From contig JACMMB010000121.1 of the NCBI GenBank assembly GCA_014379305.1, positions 1 to 11,831 of the forward strand: a DNA stretch of 11,831 nucleotides. Direction: 5' to 3'. This document shows, piece by piece, positions 6,468 to 11,831 of this stretch. The translations under genes were made by a program, and so were the position numbers. This DNA is from Akkermansiaceae bacterium. Its GTDB lineage: Bacteria; Verrucomicrobiota; Verrucomicrobiia; Verrucomicrobiales; Akkermansiaceae. The stretch's first letter is position 1. Each line of letters begins with the position of its first letter. Below the pieces are notes generated by a model. That model was not told the origin of the DNA. It made no database searches and saw only the letters and a list, made by a program, of their open reading frames with translations.

Positions 6468-6842
6468 ATGCACAAGGACAGGGCACTCTGGGTTTCTCTT
6501 GCTTTCCTGCTGCTGGCGTTTGCCGCTTTCATGCTGAGGCAAACCGGCGGGATTGGCTGGATACCAGGATGTGCATTTCGGAAACTCACGGGCCTGCAGT
6601 GTCCAGGCTGTGGCATGACGAGGGCGACTTACGCCGCTTTGCATGGAAATATTGGTGATGCTTTCAGATTGAATCCGGTGGGGATGGTTTTGCTGCCTCT
6701 GGCATTGGTCGGGCTGGGAATCGAGGTGCTCGGCTGGGTGAGGGGGAGGCCGCTGCCGTTCCGCCTGAATGTGGGAAGGTGGGGTGCGGCGGTGATCGCC
6801 TTGGTGATGATCGTCTTCTGGGTGGGAAGAAATTTGTGGTAG
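6468..6842 (+). CDS. DUF2752 domain membrane protein
   Basis: A 124-residue membrane protein of unknown function. The family signature is clear: C35-x-F...TGLQCPGCGMTRATYAAL (41-58) with three Cys (35, 45, 48), then AFRLNPVGMVLLPLAL (65-80). Hydrophobic helices lie at about 7-23, 71-90 and 105-120. The paired CPGC cysteines suggest metal or disulfide chemistry, but no activity is known. The start chosen is the ATG at 6468-6470, 13 bp after the GYF/CD225 stop; an in-frame TTG 36 nt upstream overlaps that gene and is less likely. It is probably the last gene of the unit, since the next gene is convergent and ends 38 bp away. Confidence 0.88.
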   Translation: MHKDRALWVSLAFLLLAFAAFMLRQTGGIGWIPGCAFRKLTGLQCPGCGMTRATYAALHGNIGDAFRLNPVGMVLLPLALVGLGIEVLGWVRGRPLPFRLNVGRWGAAVIALVMIVFWVGRNLW

Positions 6843-6880
6843 GCGGGCTTGCTTGAAAACAGATGTGATCCATCCGGGCC

Positions 6881-8308
6881 TCATGCGATGATGTCATGCA
6901 CGACATTTCCGTGGACGTCGGTGAGACGGAAGTCGCGGCCAGAGTAAGGGTAGGTCAGTTTTTCGTGATCGAGGCCGAGGAGGTGGAGAATCGTGGCGTG
7001 GAGGTCGTGGACATGGACGGGTTTATCCACCGCTTTGAAGCCGTATTCGTCGGTGGCACCGTGGACGTGGCCACCTTTGACGCCGCCGCCTGCCATCCAA
7101 GTGGTGAAGCCGTAATGATTGTGATCGCGTCCTTTCATTTTCCCGGCGTTTGATCCGGGCTTCGGCAGCTCGACCACAGGAGTGCGGCCGAACTCGCCAC
7201 CCCAGATGACAAGGGTTTCATCGAGCAGGCCGCGCATTTTCAGATCCGTAAGAAATGCACCTATGGCTTGGTCACATTCTCCGGCAAGCCGCCGATGATC
7301 CTCGATATCATCATGGCTGTCCCATGGCTGGCCATTACCGTGCCAGAGCTGGACAAAGCGGACCCCGCGTTCGAGGAGGCGGCGGGCCATCAGGCATTGG
7401 CGGGCGAAGCTGCCCGGGCCATACATTTCCCGGATCGCTGCGGGTTCCTGGGAAATGTCGAAGGCGTCGGTGGCCTCAGTCTGCATGCGGTAGGCGAGCT
7501 CGAAGCTGCGGATGCGGGTTTCGAGCTGGGGATCATGATCGCGCGCGGCGAGGTGGCGGTCATTGAGCTTGCGAAGCAGGGACAGTTGATTCGCTTGGCG
7601 GGAAGAGCTGGTGACGGGATTCTGGAGATTCTCGATCATCCGGTTCACCTCCTCGATGGAGCTGTCGAGGTAAGTACCTTGGAAACGGCCGGGGAGGAAG
7701 GAGGATCGCCAGTTTTCCGAGCGCTTGATCGGCATTCCGCCGGGGCACATCGAGACGTAAGCGGGCAGGTTTTCGTTTTCACTGCCGAGGCCGTAGCTCA
7801 CCCATGAACCCATCGAAGGTCGCGAAAGGCGGCCGTCTCCGCAGTTCATCAGCATCAGGGATGGCTCATGATTCGGAACATCCGCAGTCATCGAGCGGAT
7901 GACGCAGAGGTCATCGGCGTGTCGGGCGGTGTGTTTGAAAAGCTCACTGACTTCGAGACCGGATTGGCCGTAGCGGTCAAAGGTGAAGGGGGAGCGAAGG
8001 ACGGTTCCTGTCGGGCGTTCGGTTTTCAAGCCGTCCAAGACGATGGGTTTGCCGTGGTGATCCTGCAGTAGGGGTTTGTGGTCGAAGGTATCGACCTGCG
8101 AGGGGCCGCCATTCATGAAGAGATGGACGACGCGTTTGGCCTTCGGGGCGAAGTGAGGCGCGCTTGAAGCTACTGGCGGGGCTGCCATCGCCGAAGCGTT
8201 TTCGGAAAACAGCCCGCCCAGGGCCAAGCCGCCGAAACCCATGCCGCAGCGACGCAGGAAATCGCGGCGGTCAAGGATGATGTCGTTGGTGGAAAACTGA
8301 TGGGACAT
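6881..8308 (-). CDS. Tat-exported DUF1501 domain protein
   Basis: A 475-residue exported protein of the DUF1501 family, related in fold to the alkaline phosphatase/sulfatase superfamily; biochemical activity is not established. Seen: a twin-arginine signal with DRRDFLRRCGMG (13-24) and a Gly/Ala/Leu-rich stretch to about 42; HLFMNGGPSQVDTFDHKP (62-79), a family hallmark; SMTADVPNHEPS (139-150); WGGEFGRTP (369-377); GRDHNHYGFTTWMAGGGVKGG (393-413); and HVHDLHATILHLLGLDHEKL (432-451). The ATG at 8306-8308 is chosen because it lies 2 nt after the upstream gene's stop (TGATCATG); a TTG two codons earlier overlaps that stop. Such genes usually follow a DUF1549/DUF1553 gene, as here, and the two are thought to act together outside the cytoplasm. 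Confidence 0.95.
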   Translation of the reverse strand: MSHQFSTNDIILDRRDFLRRCGMGFGGLALGGLFSENASAMAAPPVASSAPHFAPKAKRVVHLFMNGGPSQVDTFDHKPLLQDHHGKPIVLDGLKTERPTGTVLRSPFTFDRYGQSGLEVSELFKHTARHADDLCVIRSMTADVPNHEPSLMLMNCGDGRLSRPSMGSWVSYGLGSENENLPAYVSMCPGGMPIKRSENWRSSFLPGRFQGTYLDSSIEEVNRMIENLQNPVTSSSRQANQLSLLRKLNDRHLAARDHDPQLETRIRSFELAYRMQTEATDAFDISQEPAAIREMYGPGSFARQCLMARRLLERGVRFVQLWHGNGQPWDSHDDIEDHRRLAGECDQAIGAFLTDLKMRGLLDETLVIWGGEFGRTPVVELPKPGSNAGKMKGRDHNHYGFTTWMAGGGVKGGHVHGATDEYGFKAVDKPVHVHDLHATILHLLGLDHEKLTYPYSGRDFRLTDVHGNVVHDIIA

Positions 8309-8310
8309 GA

Positions 8311-11091
8311 TCAATCGATGAAGTTGAACTCATTGGAGGCCCAGAGCATTTGTATGAAGTCGGCCCAAGGGTTGGCTGCTTTGATTTCGGGAAAAGGTGA
8401 ATCCGAGGTGGGGAACTGTTTTGCGAAGTCGTTGATTTCCGCAGGTTTGGCATCAGGTGATTCCCGACCTAAAACGCGGAGGTTCCATTCGACGCCACCG
8501 AAGGAATCGCCGTGCGGAGCGCGCAAGACGAAGTCGACGGTGTCACCTGGCGATACGGGAAGCCATTGCCCTTCTATTTGAGAACTGCCCTCGGGCGGGA
8601 GGGTGAAGTTTTGCAAAGAGCGGTTGTTATGGGAAATGTTCCACTCAAGCGCTTCGCCGCCCTTTTGGGTTCGTTTGAGATCTCCGACCATGCTGACTTC
8701 GCCGGCACCGAGAGCATGCCAGCGGAGGATGATGGCGAAATGACGGGCCGCGTGACCGTTTTTCGCACCGGCGTGAAGCCATGGAACAGGAGCGGTTGCG
8801 AGATCCGGACCGGTACTCCAGACATTGTCTTTAAAGAGCGGGAAGGGTTTTATCTCGAGAATTTCGCCATTTAAGTCACGGGCGTGTCGTACTTCCCAAG
8901 TGCCCGAAAGAGAAGGGGCGTAATTGGCGGATATGGTTTGCGAGAGCCATTGTAGGCCTTCCTGCTCTTCGGCTTGGGAGGGCGGGCGTCGGTAGATGCG
9001 TTGATAAAGCCAGGAGAGCTTTTCCTGATCGCTCGTGAGTTTGTTGAAATCGGCGTTGTTGGCGAGAAGTTCGGCTTGGCGGATCAGGAGCGGGCTATTG
9101 AGGAGGAAGAGAGCCTGCTGTGGTATGGTGGTTTCGATACGTTTCGGGGCGTGGTGATCAGGATGGGGAAGATCGAAGGAGACGAAAGTGTTGGCCAGCG
9201 CGTAGCGATCCACGAAGGCGTACAGGCTGCGGTGTCGATCTGAGGAAGCCTGCTCCAGAAGCACCGAGCGCCCACCTGTTTTCCCGGTATCGAGAGAGCC
9301 GGAAGTGGCAAGAAGGCGGTCGCGCATGGATTCGAAATCCGCGCGACGGCGGTTCCATTTCCAGAAGAACTGATTGGCTTCATCGATGCGCGAGTTTTTT
9401 TCCGGTCCATCCGCGGCAAGTCGGAAGGTTTTCGAGCTGAGGATCAGGCGATGCAGATCCTTGATCGAGCCACCGGATTCATTGAAGCGGAGGGCGAGGA
9501 AATCGAGCAGCGGAAGCAGGGGCGGACTTGATTGTTGGAGGCCGAAATCGGCAGGGTCGGCGAGATGGGTACCGAAGTGCCATGCCCATATGCGGTTGGC
9601 GATGACACGGGAGGTAAGGGGGTTTGCGGGATCGGCAATTTTTTCCGCCAGCGCGAGGCGGGGGCTTTTACCTTCCGGGAATTTGCCGCCGCCAAGGAAA
9701 CCCAGCCATTGGCGCTCTATCGTTTCGCCGCGGTTGCCGGGATCGCCGCGTTTGTAGATTTGAGCAGGCTCCCAGATTTTTTTATCGTTCAGCGCCATCG
9801 CCCGGGGTGGGGAGCCGGGATGCTCGATTTGGAGACGCGCGAGCGCGCTTCTGCGAGTAAACGCCGGATTCGAGTCCTCGGTATCATAGAGCTGGGGAAT
9901 CTTCGCGATATCGTAGTTGAGCGGGCAGTCCTGCGCAGAGGTGAGTTGCTTCAAAGCGCTGTCATCAGGGGGATTGAGCCATTCAGAGGCAAGGGTTTGA
10001 CAAAGCGTGAAGCGATCGGCGGGGTTGGCACTTTGCATTTCGGTTGACCATGTCTTGAGGCGGGGATTGGCCGTTTCGCCATCGGCCCCATGAATGAGGA
10101 AATCGCGCCACGCGAGGACCGCTTTCGCACGGTAACGGCCTTTTTTAAACGCTTCGATGGTGGCCTTGCCGATATCCCAGTTTTCCGTTTTTGCCAGCCA
10201 TGCAAGATCAAGATATGTGGCGAGAGCCTCGGGGTTACGGAGGTGATTAATGAATTCCTGGCGGATTGCAGTATCCGCCTGCTCCAGTTTCGCAGCCTCG
10301 TCCTGAAATCCCTGGAAAGCGGATTCATCAATGGGTTTTCCGATGACAGGTTTGATCTCGGGCTCTTCGGTGTTTTCGAAGATGGAATAGAGCGAGTAGT
10401 AGTCGTCCATCGTTATTGGATCGAACTTATGCTTGTGGCAACGGGCGCAGGCTACGGTGCTTGAGAGAAAGCCACGGGTGACAACATCGACCCGGTCGTC
10501 GGTCGTTTCGAGGTCTCTGGCTCTGGGTCCGACCGTGATGAAACCAAGGGCGGCGAGATCGGGATGGTCGGGGCGATCGGTGAGGTGGTCGGCAGCGATC
10601 TGGAGTTTTATGAAATCGGAGAAAGGCAAGTCATTGTTGAAGGATTTGATCAGCCAATCGCGATAGGTATAGGCGAAGGGATAGCGGTTATCCTGATCGA
10701 AGTTATAACCACGGGTGTCCGCATAGCGGGCGACGTCCATCCAATGACGCGCCCAGCGTTCGCCATAGGAGGGACTGGAAAGTAGTTCTTCCACAAGGGA
10801 TTTCCAAGTGGCTTCGTCAGGGCTTTCCCGGATGCGAAGGATCTGCTCGGGAGAGGCGGGAAGGCCGGTGAGGGTGTAGGCGGCGCGCTGGATCCAGATT
10901 TCCGGAGGAGCGATTTCCACGGGTTTCAGGCCTGCTTTTTTTTGCGCCTTAGCCAGGAGAAAATCGACAGGATGATGGTCGTTTATCGAGGACAGATCGG
11001 GATCCGATGGCGGAATATAGGCCCAATGTTCCTCCGACCTTGCAGAAGTGCAGAAAATCAAAAAAGTAAATATGCGGGGCAGCATGCGCAT
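8311..11091 (-). CDS. Exported DUF1549/DUF1553 (PSD1-type) protein with CxxCH motif
   Basis: About 926 residues. Seen: a short signal peptide (MRMLPRIFTFLIFCTSARS, 1-19); the DUF1549 part with SYGERWARHWMDVARYADT (about 108-126) and the CARCH motif followed by KHKFDPI (about 215-226), a possible c-type heme or metal site; and the DUF1553 part with RLALAEKIADPANPLTSRVIANRIW (about 477-501), FGLQQSSPP (515-523) and a C-terminal WADFIQMLWASNEFNFID ending. A beta-rich insert (about 730-875) interrupts DUF1553. There is no separate N-terminal cytochrome (PSCyt1) module, unlike many relatives. The start is the ATG at 11089-11091, which gives the best signal peptide; GTG at 11107-11109 and ATG at 11083-11085 are alternatives. 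Function is unproven; such pairs are often found near sulfatases and glycan degradation genes. Confidence 0.93.
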   Translation of the reverse strand: MRMLPRIFTFLIFCTSARSEEHWAYIPPSDPDLSSINDHHPVDFLLAKAQKKAGLKPVEIAPPEIWIQRAAYTLTGLPASPEQILRIRESPDEATWKSLVEELLSSPSYGERWARHWMDVARYADTRGYNFDQDNRYPFAYTYRDWLIKSFNNDLPFSDFIKLQIAADHLTDRPDHPDLAALGFITVGPRARDLETTDDRVDVVTRGFLSSTVACARCHKHKFDPITMDDYYSLYSIFENTEEPEIKPVIGKPIDESAFQGFQDEAAKLEQADTAIRQEFINHLRNPEALATYLDLAWLAKTENWDIGKATIEAFKKGRYRAKAVLAWRDFLIHGADGETANPRLKTWSTEMQSANPADRFTLCQTLASEWLNPPDDSALKQLTSAQDCPLNYDIAKIPQLYDTEDSNPAFTRRSALARLQIEHPGSPPRAMALNDKKIWEPAQIYKRGDPGNRGETIERQWLGFLGGGKFPEGKSPRLALAEKIADPANPLTSRVIANRIWAWHFGTHLADPADFGLQQSSPPLLPLLDFLALRFNESGGSIKDLHRLILSSKTFRLAADGPEKNSRIDEANQFFWKWNRRRADFESMRDRLLATSGSLDTGKTGGRSVLLEQASSDRHRSLYAFVDRYALANTFVSFDLPHPDHHAPKRIETTIPQQALFLLNSPLLIRQAELLANNADFNKLTSDQEKLSWLYQRIYRRPPSQAEEQEGLQWLSQTISANYAPSLSGTWEVRHARDLNGEILEIKPFPLFKDNVWSTGPDLATAPVPWLHAGAKNGHAARHFAIILRWHALGAGEVSMVGDLKRTQKGGEALEWNISHNNRSLQNFTLPPEGSSQIEGQWLPVSPGDTVDFVLRAPHGDSFGGVEWNLRVLGRESPDAKPAEINDFAKQFPTSDSPFPEIKAANPWADFIQMLWASNEFNFID

Positions 11092-11100
11092 GAATGTAGT

Positions 11101-11131
11101 AACATACACGGATTTTGGTAATTTCTTGCAA
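11101..11131 (-). promoter_or_regulatory. Candidate promoter of the DUF1553-DUF1501 operon
   Basis: On the minus strand the -35-like box is TTGCAA (11131-11126, 4/6) and the -10-like box is TATGTT (11106-11101, 4/6), with a 19-bp spacer. The predicted start is about 3-5 nt before the ATG at 11091, so the mRNA would be nearly leaderless. If this promoter is used, the upstream GTG at 11109 cannot be the start. Weak to moderate evidence. Confidence 0.3.
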
Positions 11132-11215
11132 TCAGACTTTACAGGGTGGCGGGGTTACCAGTTCATTTTCATGTTGCTCCATTGGGCATTCGGGGGTTTT
11201 CTTACAAATCACAAA

Positions 11216-11288
11216 GCCTCGGTAGCTCAGTTGGTAGAGCAGAAGACTCTTAATCTTTTGGTCCTTGGTTCGAATCCAAGCCGGGGTA
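11216..11288 (+). tRNA. tRNA-Lys, anticodon CTT
   Basis: A full cloverleaf of 73 nt can be folded by eye. The acceptor stem is GCCTCGG with CCGGGGT, containing G-U wobbles at pairs 1-72 and 4-69. The D-arm is GCTC/GAGC with loop AGTTGGTA. The anticodon stem is GAAGA/TCTTT with loop CTCTTAA, so the anticodon CTT is at 11249-11251. The variable loop is TGGTC, and the T-arm is CTTGG-TTCGAAT-CCAAG. The discriminator is A. CCA is not encoded (TCTA follows), so it must be added enzymatically. It reads the Lys codon AAG. A weak -10-like TACAAA lies at 11203-11208; no terminator was seen downstream. Confidence 0.96.
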
Positions 11289-11342
11289 TCTAGTCGTTTT
11301 GAAATGAGTGGATTTTCAAGCCCGATTGCTTAGCTTCCCGAC

Positions 11343-11831
11343 ATGTTGAAAACCTTTTCCGCAGTAGTTTCGGTGATTTGCTTACTTTGCGGGTCCCTCA
11401 ACGCGCAAGGTAGCAAAACCAGCGAACCCAAAGTGCGGGCGCTATTATTGGCACCGGGAGGACCGACTATGGATTTGTTCACTCTGGATATAAAAACAGG
11501 CAAGGTATCCGGACCGGGTCTCGTGGGCGCACGGGGGATTAGTGATCCGTTCACTCCGGGGGCTCTCGCTTTTTCCTTCGCGATCGAAGACAAAAGCAAG
11601 GAAAACGGCTACCGCCCGGTCGCCGATGTGACGCTGCCTCCCGAGGGAAAAGACTTCATTGTCCTGCTTGAGCCAAACGGAGAAACCTTCAAGACGCACC
11701 TGGTAAGAGGCAAGGCGCCGCGCTTTGGAAACAGTGCGACCATGTTTTTCATCGCAACCGACGTGCCGATCGGGGTCACACTCGGTGATAACAAGGTGGT
11801 GGTTCTACCGCGCAAGCCCTCCCTTGGAGAA
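11343..11831 (+). CDS. Secreted protein of unknown function (partial, C-terminus missing)
   Basis: The first 163 residues are visible and the frame is open to the right edge. A signal peptide is clear: MLKTFSAVVSVICLLCGSLNA (1-21), cleavage likely after NA. The mature part is beta-rich, with alternating hydrophobic residues: VRALLLAPGG (31-40), ADVTLPPEGKDFIVLLEPNG (94-113) and MFFIATDVPIGVTLGDNKVVVLPRKP (134-159). The VPIG-x-x-LG-x-x-K segment resembles small secreted proteins I associate with Verrucomicrobiales, but I cannot name a family. The start is the ATG 54 bp after the tRNA; no Shine-Dalgarno or clear promoter. Possibly an envelope or exported adhesive or structural protein; function unknown. 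Confidence 0.75.
   Translation, partial: MLKTFSAVVSVICLLCGSLNAQGSKTSEPKVRALLLAPGGPTMDLFTLDIKTGKVSGPGLVGARGISDPFTPGALAFSFAIEDKSKENGYRPVADVTLPPEGKDFIVLLEPNGETFKTHLVRGKAPRFGNSATMFFIATDVPIGVTLGDNKVVVLPRKPSLGE

Noticed and set aside
6843..6880. Possible bidirectional terminator between the convergent DUF2752 and DUF1501 genes.
   Set aside because: Only a 4-bp stem (GATG/CATC) is present and no T-run follows.
9532..10047. Plus-strand open frame of 171 codons inside the DUF1553 gene, and similar frames at 7268-7807 inside the DUF1501 gene.
   Set aside because: They are antisense to conserved protein-coding regions, lack signals of their own, and no family is recognised.
11216..11342. tRNA-Lys gene as an integration site for a mobile element.
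   Set aside because: No integrase gene, no repeated tRNA 3' end and no mobile-element gene is visible in the window.

Overview
The window looks like a chromosomal segment of a Verrucomicrobiota bacterium, most likely order Verrucomicrobiales. The main argument is the DUF1553/DUF1549 plus Tat-exported DUF1501 gene pair, which is largely confined to the Planctomycetota-Verrucomicrobiota-Chlamydiota group. Supporting points are a GC-rich background, start codons almost without Shine-Dalgarno sequences, and a secreted protein at the right edge that resembles small beta-rich proteins of that group. The lineage call is inference from gene content; no search was run.

Left part, 1-4683, mainly minus strand: a heavy-metal RND efflux locus. 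In transcription order it holds a small secreted His/Cys-rich protein (CzcI-like in character), a CzcC/TolC-family outer-membrane channel, a periplasmic adaptor (CzcB/CusB class) and the inner-membrane pump (CzcA/CusA class), which runs off the left edge. A complete FitAB/VapBC-type toxin-antitoxin pair lies on the opposite strand exactly between adaptor and pump. The adaptor is unusual: it lacks the alpha-helical hairpin that normally meets the TolC channel, and it carries a His-rich C-terminal tail followed by a membrane anchor.

Middle part, 4684-6842, plus strand: mnmA (tRNA 2-thiouridylase) is divergent from the efflux operon. It is followed by a two-gene unit encoding a GYF_2 + CD225/dispanin membrane protein and a DUF2752 membrane protein.

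Right part, 6881-11091, minus strand: a two-gene operon with a 2-nt spacing, encoding a large exported DUF1549/DUF1553 protein with a CxxCH motif and a Tat-exported DUF1501 protein. Beyond it, on the plus strand, are tRNA-Lys(CUU) at 11216-11288 and the beginning of an unrecognised secreted protein that runs off the right edge.

Several start codons (vapB, the GYF gene, the DUF1553 gene, perhaps the pump gene) have -10-like boxes 5-12 nt upstream and no ribosome binding site. Leaderless transcription may therefore be common in this organism. No stretch above 300 bases lacks a gene. No CRISPR array, insertion sequence or rRNA was seen.
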